Of a stretch of DNA of 36,724 bases, positions 1 to 6,852 are shown piece after piece. The position numbers were made by a program, and so were the translations under genes. The DNA is from Aliihoeflea sp. 40Bstr573 (GTDB taxonomy: Bacteria > Pseudomonadota > Alphaproteobacteria > Rhizobiales > Rhizobiaceae). The first letter of the stretch is position 1. Every line of letters starts with the position of its first letter. The stretch lies in the NCBI RefSeq assembly GCF_024105655.1, contig NZ_JAAAMH010000025.1:1-36724 (forward strand), read 5' to 3'. The notes under the pieces are model-generated. The model was not told where the DNA came from. It saw only the letters and a program-made list of their open reading frames with translations, and did no database searches.

Positions 1-63
1 CAGGACTTCAACCTGCCGAAGCTTCGTGACGATCTCTTCCGGCTTGTGTCGTTTGTTGCTCAT
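1..63 (-). CDS. IS3-family transposase OrfA, N-terminal fragment (cut by window edge)
   Basis: The minus strand encodes MSNKRHKPEEIVTKLRQ..., the characteristic N-terminus of IS3-family OrfA, the helix-turn-helix DNA-binding subunit made before the DDE catalytic part OrfB. A strong ribosome binding site, AAGGAGG, lies about 7 nt before the ATG at 63. Only 21 codons are visible. The family call is from the recognisable RHxPEEIVxKLRQ opening. Confidence 0.8.
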   Translation of the reverse strand, partial: MSNKRHKPEEIVTKLRQVEVL

Positions 64-126
64 CGTGGTCCTCCTTCATGGTCAAAACCATAACTCAAGG
101 TGGACCCGTTCAGTGGGGCTGGATCA
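1..126 (-). mobile_element. IS3-family insertion sequence, left-window fragment
   Basis: This is the start of an IS3-family element read on the minus strand. It includes the first 21 codons of OrfA and the non-coding end. The putative terminus begins TGATCCAGCCCCACTGAAC (minus strand, from about 126). The outer boundary is inferred from the TG-type end typical of IS3 elements; the rest of the element lies outside the window, so the second inverted repeat cannot be checked. Confidence 0.7.
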
Positions 127-216
127 CCACGCCGTCGATCATCTCATGTCGCCTGGACGCAGGGAAACAGCGAAGATTACGCGTGGAGCACAGAAAACAG
201 CGGATGGAAAAGTCGT

Positions 217-918
217 CTATCCGCTCGCTACGACCTGATCCGGTGCAATTGACGGAGCAGGACGAATTTCCTCGATGACCATCCTGTCGAGAGGAATGTC
301 GTGCCACTGCGGATAGATGGTTGGTAGCCTTGCGAGAGAATAGCCCACGCCTATGGTGACCGGCTTCGCCGCCATACCGGCGAGTGTTCGGTCGTAGAAT
401 CCGCCGCCATAGCCGAGGCGGTAGCCGGCTCCGTCGAAGCCGACCACCGGGGCCACGACGACATTTGGACTCACCGCCTTGCCATTCGTTGGCACTGGTA
501 TGTTCCAGACGCCTTTTTCAAGCTTTTCACCCGGTGACCAGGATCTGAATTCAAGGGGTTGTCCCTTCGCTCTTACGACGGGAAGAGCTAGTTGCGCGCC
601 GCGGGAACAAACACTCGCCGACCATCCGCGGAGATCGGGCTCGCCTCGAAACGGCCAGTAGACGCCAACTGTCAGGCCGCTTGCGATCCCGATCTCCTGA
701 TCCAGTCGAATGGCAATTCGTCGAGAAGCATCCATGCGAGCGTCTACCGGGATAGCGAGCCTTTGCGTGATCAACTGCGATCGCTTCGCCTTCCTCCACC
801 GCGCCACGTCGATCGCGGTTTGGTCGCTGGAGGCGATCCCCGTATATTCTGGATCGAGTTCATGCATGAAGCACGGTGGCGAAGCATAGGCGGCGCATTT
901 TCCGTACCCTTTTGTCAT
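217..918 (-). CDS. 5-formyltetrahydrofolate cyclo-ligase family protein
   Basis: Likely converts 5-formyltetrahydrofolate to 5,10-methenyltetrahydrofolate with ATP, salvaging folate one-carbon units in the cytoplasm. The C-terminal signature GYGGGFYDRTL, the preceding VVVAPVVGFD segment and the mid-protein YWPFRGEPDL are typical of the family. The protein is 233 aa from the ATG at 918, which has AAGGA 9-10 nt upstream. An upstream in-frame start at 999 would add 27 unconserved-looking residues. The first ~40 residues (MTKGYGKCAAYASPPCFMHE) precede the catalytic domain; I recall this extension from alphaproteobacterial homologues. It is the last gene of a minus-strand run after two membrane-associated unknowns and ends close to the IS3 fragment. 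Confidence 0.85.
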   Translation of the reverse strand: MTKGYGKCAAYASPPCFMHELDPEYTGIASSDQTAIDVARWRKAKRSQLITQRLAIPVDARMDASRRIAIRLDQEIGIASGLTVGVYWPFRGEPDLRGWSASVCSRGAQLALPVVRAKGQPLEFRSWSPGEKLEKGVWNIPVPTNGKAVSPNVVVAPVVGFDGAGYRLGYGGGFYDRTLAGMAAKPVTIGVGYSLARLPTIYPQWHDIPLDRMVIEEIRPAPSIAPDQVVASG

Positions 919-1007
919 CAACGAGTTTCCTTCGAGTGTTGTACCTGCGCCGCTGTTGGCAGGATCCCATGATCCGCGCGTGAGAATATGTGGGGCCATG
1001 GCGCTCG

Positions 1008-1493
1008 TTATAGGTTCCCGCCATCAATCTCCGGTTTGTCGCGCCATCCCAATCTGAATAGGGCAACAAGCGCGACGGCTGCCAGCGTCAACACCTTTCC
1101 GGCTTCCAGCACGGCGTAAAGCATGTGATGGGTTGAGGAAGGCATAGGCCGTCCGCCAATCAGCCCTTCGACCCGCGAGTCAAGGATCGGCAGCAGCCAC
1201 AATGCCTGCACTGCTACGATTGCGACGGTGGTCGCTGTAAAAATGATCTCTGCACGTGGCGCTCTTGGAAAGAAAACCGCAATGCCGAGGAGCGTCGCCA
1301 AGCCCCACTCCACCTTCTTAAACACCGGGAAGGTCTGTCGGCCGACTTCTAGCGCAACGGCGAAATCGAGGGATGCAGCGTGAAACTTCGCGAGCGTTGG
1401 CAGAAACGAAACGCCAACTATCATTCCCAACCAAACACTGGCTACAAACCCGGCGACTGCATCAGGAAAGGGATCGGTCGAGCGAGGTTTCAT
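1008..1493 (-). CDS. Four-helix membrane protein of unknown function
   Basis: A 161-aa hydrophobic protein with four predicted membrane segments, at about residues 10-30, 57-75, 83-103 and 125-147. Short charged loops separate them, and the C-terminal tail (GWRDKPEIDGG) is polar. I do not recognise the family with confidence; size and topology resemble small DUF4149-like membrane proteins. Its ATG overlaps the stop of the upstream 156-aa ORF (ATGA at 1490-1493), so the two are probably translated together. The cyclo-ligase gene follows about 90 nt downstream on the same strand. Confidence 0.6.
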   Translation of the reverse strand: MKPRSTDPFPDAVAGFVASVWLGMIVGVSFLPTLAKFHAASLDFAVALEVGRQTFPVFKKVEWGLATLLGIAVFFPRAPRAEIIFTATTVAIVAVQALWLLPILDSRVEGLIGGRPMPSSTHHMLYAVLEAGKVLTLAAVALVALFRLGWRDKPEIDGGNL

Positions 1494-1960
1494 ATCGCAG
1501 TTTCCCTGCCGGTCAGATCAGTGGCTCGTACTGGGGGACAGATAGCGAATTGCAGGCTTCTGGCGAGCGCATTTGACTGCACGATGAACGCAGCCGCTAG
1601 ATCATCAACGAGCAAATTTGAAGCGTTCCGCAGAAAGATGCTGAGCCAAAGATCGAGATTCCATCCGCGAACCTGCTCAAGCTTGGAACGGGTTACAACC
1701 GGGCGCACGTTGTACGCCACGTTCTTGAGCGTCATCACATTTCCGATCTCGGTGATTTTCTCAAGCTGCCATCCAAATTCGCGGCCGAGCGCTTCTTTCA
1801 ACACCGGTCGCAGGCGGCCACAGCCGCGAACCCGTCGAGAGACTTCGCCAATCACAGCCGACCCATGGACGAAACTGGAAAAGGACGTTTGGAGCCTGGC
1901 GACCATCTTCATCAGGAAAATTCCAAACAACAATGCAGCGAAGATGCTAGTGGACCCCAC
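1490..1960 (-). CDS. Hypothetical protein with N-terminal membrane helix
   Basis: A 156-aa protein of unknown function. Residues about 3-20 (SIFAALLFGIFLMKM) form a membrane or signal-anchor helix; the remainder is soluble and mildly basic, with no motif I recognise. The start shown is a GTG; an internal ATG at residue 17 is possible but would delete the helix. The stop overlaps the start of the four-helix membrane protein by ATGA, which supports its reality and a shared transcript. Confidence 0.45.
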   Translation of the reverse strand: MGSTSIFAALLFGIFLMKMVARLQTSFSSFVHGSAVIGEVSRRVRGCGRLRPVLKEALGREFGWQLEKITEIGNVMTLKNVAYNVRPVVTRSKLEQVRGWNLDLWLSIFLRNASNLLVDDLAAAFIVQSNALARSLQFAICPPVRATDLTGRETAI

Positions 1961-2345
1961 ATAATCGCGACGATCTTTGTTGACCGGACCGTGTGCAGCT
2001 TAGGTCGCCATCTTGCAGGCATCTGGCCTGAAAGCGGCACGTCGTAGGCGTTTTCCAGCCAGCGGCGACGAGGCGGCTCCGGGCGACTTGACTTTCTTCG
2101 CCCAAAAGCCGACGTCTTGGACATGCGCAAGTTCACACGCCACCTTTCTGTTTCTTTCAGGGTATGCCCCATCGCGGGCATCTGACCCCCGGCCAGGTCG
2201 CGTCGCGCCCCGGCCGAGGGGCATTGGCTGATCAACGCAATTGCGGCTCAGCCCGAATATGCGGCACCATTTTCCAGTTTAAGAATGTCCGACCCGTTTC
2301 CTCGATGGCTGCGGCGGTCGGGCTATAGCAATAAGGGTCCATTAC
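1961..2345. other. Intergenic region between divergent genes
   Basis: About 385 bases separate the minus-strand 156-aa gene from the plus-strand rnk-like gene, so promoters for both directions should lie here. I see no convincing RNA gene, long palindrome or conserved ORF. A short CCCC/GGGG hairpin around 2208-2221 and a GGCTGA/TCAGCC inverted repeat around 2227-2256 are weak features without a poly-T tract. Confidence 0.4.
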
Positions 2346-2795
2346 ATGGCTCCGACAAAGAACAAGACCCGCAAGCCTGCAATCATTTTGAGCCGCACGG
2401 AACACGATCGGCTCTGGAGGCTGGCTGAATCCTTCGCGGACAGAAGCCCCGAGGTGTCCGAGACGTTGCTCCTCGAATTGGAGCGCGCCCGGATCGTCGA
2501 GGACGGCCGGATCGCCGATGGGATCGTGCGAATGGGCTCGACCGTTCGCTTCACGAGCGATCTGGGCGAGGACCGTCGTGTCACGCTCGTATTTCCAGGC
2601 GAGGCCGACATCGCGCAAGGCAAGATCTCCATCCTAACGCCGATCGGCGTAGCTTTGATCGGCCTCTCGTCGGGCCAGTCCATCGACTGGACCGCGCGCG
2701 ATGGCCGTACCCACCGTCTCACCGTGCAGGCAGTCGACGCGCTCTCTGTCACGACCGAAGCGTCGGCATTGCCGGAAGCGCAGACCGCGTCATGA
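2346..2795 (+). CDS. rnk: Rnk-like nucleoside diphosphate kinase regulator (GreA/GreB C-terminal fold)
   Basis: A 149-aa cytoplasmic protein of the Rnk family, related to the C-terminal domain of the Gre transcript-cleavage factors and thought to bind RNA polymerase near the secondary channel. The N-terminal part (residues ~12-45, ILSRTEHDRLWRLAE) matches the short Rnk helical region. Residues ~55-135 carry the Gre-C-like strand pattern: VRMGSTVRFTSD, RRVTLVFPGEAD, ISILTPIGVALIGLSSGQSI. It lacks the long GreA coiled coil that carries the catalytic acids. A second Rnk-like gene follows 143 nt downstream. E. coli Rnk is 136 aa, so this is full length. Confidence 0.8.
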   Translation: MAPTKNKTRKPAIILSRTEHDRLWRLAESFADRSPEVSETLLLELERARIVEDGRIADGIVRMGSTVRFTSDLGEDRRVTLVFPGEADIAQGKISILTPIGVALIGLSSGQSIDWTARDGRTHRLTVQAVDALSVTTEASALPEAQTAS

Positions 2796-2938
2796 CCGAC
2801 GTGATGCCGCCGTGCCGCCTGTCATTGTTCGGAGGTTGCCTGCTCGCAGGATCCTAACCCCTGCGCCGCAGTCCGCGGCCAGGGGATTCTCCAACGCGAA
2901 ATCAACGTATGCGCTCCGCGGAGCGATGGAGAACTGCG

Positions 2939-3478
2939 ATGACTTTAGATGCCTGCATCCTCACCGCCAAGGACTTCACCATTCTCGAGGTCATGCGCGA
3001 CCGCTGCCTCGGTACCGACGATCCGCTCAAGCCGATCCTCGACAGGAAGCTCGGCTCGGCGACGGTCATGTTCCGAGAGGACGTGCCGGTAAACGTCGCC
3101 ACGCTCAGCAGCCGCGTGGCGTTCAGCGTCAACGGGCGCGATTCCGACAGCCGGATCATTTCGCATGATCGGATGCACTCTCCGGTCGGCCTGTTCCTGC
3201 CGATTACGACTGCGCGCGGTCTGGCCTTGATGGGACTCAGCGAAGGACAGGAGTTCTCGCTGACGAACAGCGACGGCGAGACAGAGCGCGTCCTGCTTGA
3301 AAGGGTGCTTTATCAGCCCGAGGCTGCGAAGCGTGAGAAAGATGCGATCGCTGGCATGCCCGCGGGAATGCCACAAAAGCCGAGCTTGAGGGTCATCCAA
3401 GGCTCGCTCCAGGACAGCCCCTGTCTTGTCCCGGTTGGCCGAGACGGATTCGACGACCCTGGCCCTTCGGCCGCCTGA
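2939..3478 (+). CDS. Second Rnk/GreA-C-like protein
   Basis: A 179-aa relative of the preceding Rnk-like protein: ILTAKDFTILEVMRDRC opens it, and residues ~45-130 carry the same FREDVPVN...SRVAFSV...LFLPITTARGLALMGLSEGQEF pattern. The ATG at 2939 has GGAG 7 nt upstream; an in-frame start at 2909 lacks such a site. About 45 residues beyond the Gre-C-like fold are low-complexity, proline- and glycine-rich. It may bind RNA polymerase like Rnk, but divergence from its neighbour suggests a separate role. The TauE-like exporter begins 26 nt after its stop. Confidence 0.7.
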   Translation: MTLDACILTAKDFTILEVMRDRCLGTDDPLKPILDRKLGSATVMFREDVPVNVATLSSRVAFSVNGRDSDSRIISHDRMHSPVGLFLPITTARGLALMGLSEGQEFSLTNSDGETERVLLERVLYQPEAAKREKDAIAGMPAGMPQKPSLRVIQGSLQDSPCLVPVGRDGFDDPGPSAA

Positions 3479-3504
3479 ATGCCGCTGCGGCAAGGAAAAC
3501 GAAA

Positions 3505-4251
3505 ATGACCGAGTACCTCATCCTTGCCGCGGCCGCTTTCCTAGCCGGGATCTTGAACACGGTGGCCGGAGGCGGAACTTTCCTGACCTTCCCTGCGCTC
3601 GTCTACACCGGGGTGCCGCCCGTGGCCGCGAACGCGACGAGTGCCGTCGCCGTGTTCCCCGGCTATCTGGGTGGCGCGCTCGGCTTCAGGCAAGAGATTG
3701 CCGAATTCGAACGGAGGAGGCTACTGAAGATCGTCGGCGTGACGGCGATCGGCGGTCTTGTCGGCTCGCTTCTGTTGCTCGTGTCGTCGAACGAGGGTTT
3801 CACCGTCGTGGTGCCGTTCCTGCTGGCGCTCGCCACGATCGTCTTCGCCTTGGGCTCGCGCATCCAGACCTGGGCCGCCCGCCACAGTCTTGGCAATAGT
3901 GACGGGCCTTGGAGCACGCTCATCGTCTCGATCTATGGCGGCTACTTCAACGGAGGATTGGGGATCGTCCTTCTGGCGCTGTTCTCGTTGTGGGGAATGC
4001 GCGACATCAACATTATGAACGGGCTGAAGACTGGTCTTTCGTTCGTCCTCTCGGCGATCTCGGTCGCGACTTTTGCCGCCGCTGGCATCGTCGAGTGGCG
4101 TCAGGCGATCGTGATGATGATCGCCGCGACGGTCGGTGGCTACGCGGGCGCGCCGGTCGCAAGAGCGCTACCCGCAAAGGTGGTCAAGTTCATCGTCGTC
4201 CTGGTCGGCGCGACGATGAGCATCGCGTTCTTCTGGCGAGCATTCGCATGA
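3505..4251 (+). CDS. Sulfite exporter TauE/SafE family membrane protein
   Basis: A 248-aa inner-membrane protein with about seven to eight helices, in the usual two-repeat arrangement of the TauE/SafE (UPF0721) family. The family signature GILNTVAGGGTFLTFPALV is at residues ~15-33, and its repeat-two counterpart YGGYFNGGLGIVLLAL at ~143-158. Members export organosulfur anions such as sulfite, sulfoacetate or related acids; the substrate here cannot be told. It starts 26 nt after the second Rnk-like gene, so the three plus-strand genes 2346-4251 could form one unit. A GC-rich hairpin follows the stop. Confidence 0.85.
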   Translation: MTEYLILAAAAFLAGILNTVAGGGTFLTFPALVYTGVPPVAANATSAVAVFPGYLGGALGFRQEIAEFERRRLLKIVGVTAIGGLVGSLLLLVSSNEGFTVVVPFLLALATIVFALGSRIQTWAARHSLGNSDGPWSTLIVSIYGGYFNGGLGIVLLALFSLWGMRDINIMNGLKTGLSFVLSAISVATFAAAGIVEWRQAIVMMIAATVGGYAGAPVARALPAKVVKFIVVLVGATMSIAFFWRAFA

Positions 4252-4298
4252 TTGTGGGTTCGTTGATCCGATCAGGCCCTCTGCTGACCCGGGTTCCG

Positions 4299-4333
4299 CC
4301 CCGGCGGCGGGCCTAGCAGCCAGTCCGCCGGGG
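4299..4333 (+). terminator. GC-rich hairpin downstream of the TauE-like gene
   Basis: CCCCGGCGG and CCGCCGGGG form a perfect 9-bp stem around an 18-nt loop, 48 nt after the stop at 4251. There is no T-run, so it is not a classical intrinsic terminator; it may stabilise the 3' end or assist factor-dependent termination. Confidence 0.35.
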
Positions 4334-4462
4334 TGACGACCTTCGCATCCCGACGCCATGTCGGCGACGGCGTCGCACGGCCGTTGCCGGGCTGTCCGGA
4401 TAACCGTTCAAAGTGCCGGCGACTACGTCGCGGCAGCGTGCGCCTTCATCACGGAGAACCGC

Positions 4463-4642
4463 ATGTCGGATTACAGATCCAGATCGCCAATTCGCAGCCT
4501 AATCGCCCTCGGCGTTCATCGATGGCGGCACAGGAAAGCCATCAAGGAACTTGAGGCGCTCAGTGACAGGGAACTTTGGGATATCGGGCTCATCAGAAAC
4601 GACATTGCAAGGACGGTCAAACGAGGCTCACTCGACAAGTAG
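4463..4642 (+). CDS. DUF1127 (YjiS-like) small protein
   Basis: A 59-aa basic protein ending in the DUF1127 pattern RKAIKELEALSDRELWDIGLxRxDI (residues ~29-53). Small DUF1127 proteins are common in alphaproteobacteria; some affect phosphate or RNA metabolism, but no function can be assigned here. The chosen ATG at 4463 has GGAG 7 nt upstream, whereas the upstream in-frame ATG at 4358 would add 35 residues lacking similarity to the family. Confidence 0.85.
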   Translation: MSDYRSRSPIRSLIALGVHRWRHRKAIKELEALSDRELWDIGLIRNDIARTVKRGSLDK

Positions 4643-4696
4643 CAGTCGTCCAAGGTCCCAGTGGCCGTTTCGCAATTAGATAGAGATGAATACTCC

Positions 4697-4771
4697 ATGG
4701 ACACGGTCACGACCGTAATCATCGCGACAGGCATCTTCGGATTGATGCTGCTCGCGTTTGCCGTCTATTGA
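4697..4771 (+). CDS. Possible 24-aa single-helix membrane microprotein
   Basis: This short ORF encodes MDTVTTVIIATGIFGLMLLA followed by FAVY and a stop. That is one clean transmembrane helix with an acidic N-terminus. It lies 54 nt after the DUF1127 gene. The upstream sequence has only a weak GAGA-type ribosome binding site. The call rests on composition and position, and the ORF may be chance. Confidence 0.3.
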   Translation: MDTVTTVIIATGIFGLMLLAFAVY

Positions 4772-4821
4772 CGCAAACAGGTAGCCTGCACGCGGCGTCC
4801 ATAGCCGCGTGCAGGCCGAAT

Positions 4822-4944
4822 TCACTTGCGCCTCGGCGACACGGACAATCCTGCCGCCAGTTCCGAAATGGAACTGGCCTTTTTCTCCTTCTTCTTGTCC
4901 TGCTTGGGCTTACGCGCTTCCCTGTTGCCATTTCTCTTGGCCAT
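4822..4944 (-). CDS. 40-aa lysine-rich small protein
   Basis: The minus strand encodes a 40-aa, highly basic protein opening MAKRNGNREARKPKQDKKKE and closing with SISELAAGLSVSPRRK. It has a well-placed AGGA ribosome binding site 9 nt before the ATG at 4944. Similar short MAK-x-N-GNREAKKPK proteins recur in rhizobia and relatives as conserved hypotheticals, from memory. Charge and size suggest a nucleic-acid or ribosome-associated peptide, but that is only inference. Confidence 0.65.
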   Translation of the reverse strand: MAKRNGNREARKPKQDKKKEKKASSISELAAGLSVSPRRK

Positions 4945-5406
4945 AAACAGATCCTTTCCGGCGATGCGCGACGTGCGGATGCCCTGCACCAGCCGCGCTG
5001 CTTGAACAAACTTTTCGTTGTTCCCTGGCCTGCCGCGCTCAGCGCAGACGAGCCAGGGCTAGTGGCCGATTTGGGGCCGCTTGCGAAAGCGAAGCCGGAT
5101 GATCTGTGACAACTTGGTCATACACCCACTGTGCGGAGGCCCGCTCCAAAGTCAAACGTTCATCGATTCCGACCAGAGCTTCGCGAGCGACATAACGTCA
5201 CCTGCAAAGAGGCAATGCGAACGGCTATGTTGGGGCCATGTGCATGAGGACTTTCATCAAGGTGTCGAGGCTTGCCGGAAAGGGACGCGTTCCCGCCCGG
5301 ATCAGGCTTCCTCACCCAGAATTCCGCACCTGAGCCTCTCCGGGAACTCTCGACTACATCGCGGTCTACACATGCGGCCAACGCGCCGCATCGATGGAGC
5401 GTCATT
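4945..5406. other. Intergenic region without a convincing gene
   Basis: About 460 bases. It should hold the promoter of the 40-aa minus-strand gene and that of the plus-strand genes from 5407. A CCCTGGC/GCCAGGG inverted repeat with a smaller inner GCGC hairpin lies at about 5021-5060. ORFs here have no ribosome binding site or recognisable product. Confidence 0.4.
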
Positions 5407-5580
5407 ATGAGATTTTCTCGCGTCCGCGCGATATGTCTTCCCTGCAATCGTTCGGTCCCGAAGTCGGCAAGCAGATGTCCGTGGTGCTTGTCGCCGAGGT
5501 TGGAGCCCGCTCACTACCCATTCGCATCCGACACCGCGCCTGCGCGGTCGGCGACCGTACGGCCGCTGCGTCCATGCTGA
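5407..5580 (+). CDS. Putative zinc-ribbon microprotein
   Basis: A 57-aa ORF with four cysteines in the arrangement Cys-x2-Cys-x10-Cys-x2-Cys (residues 10-28, ICLPCNRSVPKSASRCPWC), a typical zinc-knuckle spacing. The ATG at 5407 has GGAG 7 nt upstream, and the stop overlaps the start of the Nudix-like gene (ATGCTGA at 5574-5580), which suggests translational coupling. An overlapping longer frame from 5394 lacks a ribosome binding site. The function is unknown; the tail after residue 30 has no recognisable fold. Confidence 0.5.
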   Translation: MRFSRVRAICLPCNRSVPKSASRCPWCLSPRLEPAHYPFASDTAPARSATVRPLRPC

Positions 5581-6122
5581 ACGTCGGACCAAGCAAGATC
5601 TTCAAAACCGCCCCCATTTTAACCGAGATCGCGGCTCTGCCCTGGCGCATCGGATGCGAGGGTACGCTTGAGATCCTGGTGATGCGCAAAGAGCGGGAGG
5701 ACAGCTGGGCTATTCCGGCTGAGGTCCGTTCGGACTGGGCGGCGGAAGTTCAGGCGGCCGATCGCGCGGCGTTCCGCGATGCAGGCGTCACCGGCCGGTT
5801 CGGACCGGAACCCCTCGGCAGGTATTTCCACAACAGGCGTCGGACATGTGGCGACGAACAAGGCGTCAATGTCGTTGTGTATGGGCTATCCGTTCTGCGC
5901 GTACACACCAGTTGGCCCGCCGAGATGAAGGTGATCAGGCACTGGGCGACTCCGGCCGAGGCTGCCGCCCTTGTCGCCGAACCAGGTCTGACGGCCGTGA
6001 TCGCTGCAATGTCGTCAAGGTCGCCGACAGCACACGGGAATCGCCCATCCAACATCGGCTTGTGCAAGGCAAGTCTTCCCGGGGAGGTCGCCGGGGGTTG
6101 CTTCGGCAGCCCAAATCGGTAG
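5574..6122 (+). CDS. Nudix-like protein with degenerate catalytic box
   Basis: A 182-aa protein whose residues ~18-125 resemble the diphosphoinositol/diadenosine polyphosphate branch of Nudix hydrolases: AALPWRIGCEGTLEILVMR, then WAIPAEV, then a helix ending RAAFRDAGVTGRFG, then LGRYFHNRR. In active Nudix enzymes the helix reads RE-x2-EE-x-G. Here these acidic positions are Ala, Arg and Asp (RAAFRDAG), so metal-dependent hydrolysis is unlikely and a binding or regulatory role is plausible. I chose the ATG at 5574 because it overlaps the zinc-ribbon ORF stop; the frame is open from 5394. The C-terminal ~45 residues look non-conserved. Confidence 0.6.
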   Translation: MLNVGPSKIFKTAPILTEIAALPWRIGCEGTLEILVMRKEREDSWAIPAEVRSDWAAEVQAADRAAFRDAGVTGRFGPEPLGRYFHNRRRTCGDEQGVNVVVYGLSVLRVHTSWPAEMKVIRHWATPAEAAALVAEPGLTAVIAAMSSRSPTAHGNRPSNIGLCKASLPGEVAGGCFGSPNR

Positions 6123-6194
6123 GTTCGGCGCATGTCGACCACGCCTGCATTCCTGCCCCCAAAGGGCACGCGCCTGCGCAAAGCAGGACCCTGA

Positions 6195-6230
6195 CCCGGA
6201 CGCCACCTGATCCCTGGCTCAGCGTCCGGG
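6195..6230 (+). terminator. Hairpin between Nudix-like gene and EIIA-Ntr gene
   Basis: CCCGGACGC and GCGTCCGGG form a perfect 9-bp stem around an 18-nt loop, 70-110 nt after the stop at 6122. There is no T-run. It could end the upstream unit or shape the leader of the downstream operon. Confidence 0.35.
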
Positions 6231-6321
6231 CCTGCCAGGATTGCATTACCCGATACCGACACTTGCGCCCATAAAGCGGCGCGGTCGTCTGGTCCGACAA
6301 GGGCCAGCGTGGAGACAAATC

Positions 6322-6852
6322 ATGGATATCCTTGGCTTCCTGCATCCGCAGGACATCTTCGTGCGCGCCACTGCAGACGCGCGACGCCCACTGCTCAGGG
6401 CGATTGCCGCCAATCTTTCGAGCCAGTCAGGCCTATCGGATGACACAGTGCTGACAGGACTCCTTAACCGGGAAAGCCTGGGTTCGACGGGAATCGAGAA
6501 CGGCATCGCCGTTCCGCATGCCCTTCTAAGAGATCTCTCCAAACCATTCGCGACGCTGGTCGTTCTGGAACGTCCCATATGGTTTCGGGCCCCGGACGAT
6601 CAGCCCGTCGACGTGGTGCTGGGGATTATTTCGCCATTGGAACTGTCCACCGAATTCACGCGAGCGCTCGCGCGCGTCTGCCGTGTATTGTCGGATCCCG
6701 ACATCCTTGAAGGCATGCGCCTGGCTTCATCTCCAAACGAGATCATCGCCCGCATCGAAACCGCCTCTGACCATTCCACGAACCAGCTTGCGGGCGGGCT
6801 GCCACCGACAGCGCCTGCCGCTCGGACTGCAAAAATGGAGGGCCGGCCATGA
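6322..6852 (+). CDS. ptsN: PTS EIIA-Ntr (fructose-type EIIA) paralogue
   Basis: A 176-aa cytoplasmic PTS EIIA domain protein of the nitrogen-PTS type, which receives phosphate from NPr and signals rather than transports. The phosphorylatable histidine is His66 in GIENGIAVPHALL, preceded by the RESLGSTG motif that opens the active site; LVVLERPIWF and DVVLGIISP follow as usual. The ATG at 6322 has GGAG 7 nt upstream. About 25 extra residues at the C-terminus are alanine- and proline-rich. The stop overlaps the next gene by ATGA, tying it to an unknown protein and two polyamine genes. A second chromosomal ptsN probably exists, so this is likely a specialised copy. Confidence 0.85.
   Translation: MDILGFLHPQDIFVRATADARRPLLRAIAANLSSQSGLSDDTVLTGLLNRESLGSTGIENGIAVPHALLRDLSKPFATLVVLERPIWFRAPDDQPVDVVLGIISPLELSTEFTRALARVCRVLSDPDILEGMRLASSPNEIIARIETASDHSTNQLAGGLPPTAPAARTAKMEGRP

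Noticed and set aside
103..116. GGTGGACCCGTTC shared with 35571-35583, suggesting a second IS3 end
   Set aside because: The match is about 13 bp only and at 35571 lies inside the EAL-domain relic, reading as normal protein sequence; probably coincidence.
5394..5573. Longer N-terminus for the Nudix-like protein
   Set aside because: No ribosome binding site at 5394 and the extra 60 residues are unlike Nudix proteins; the overlapping frame from 5407 has a better start and a zinc-knuckle pattern.
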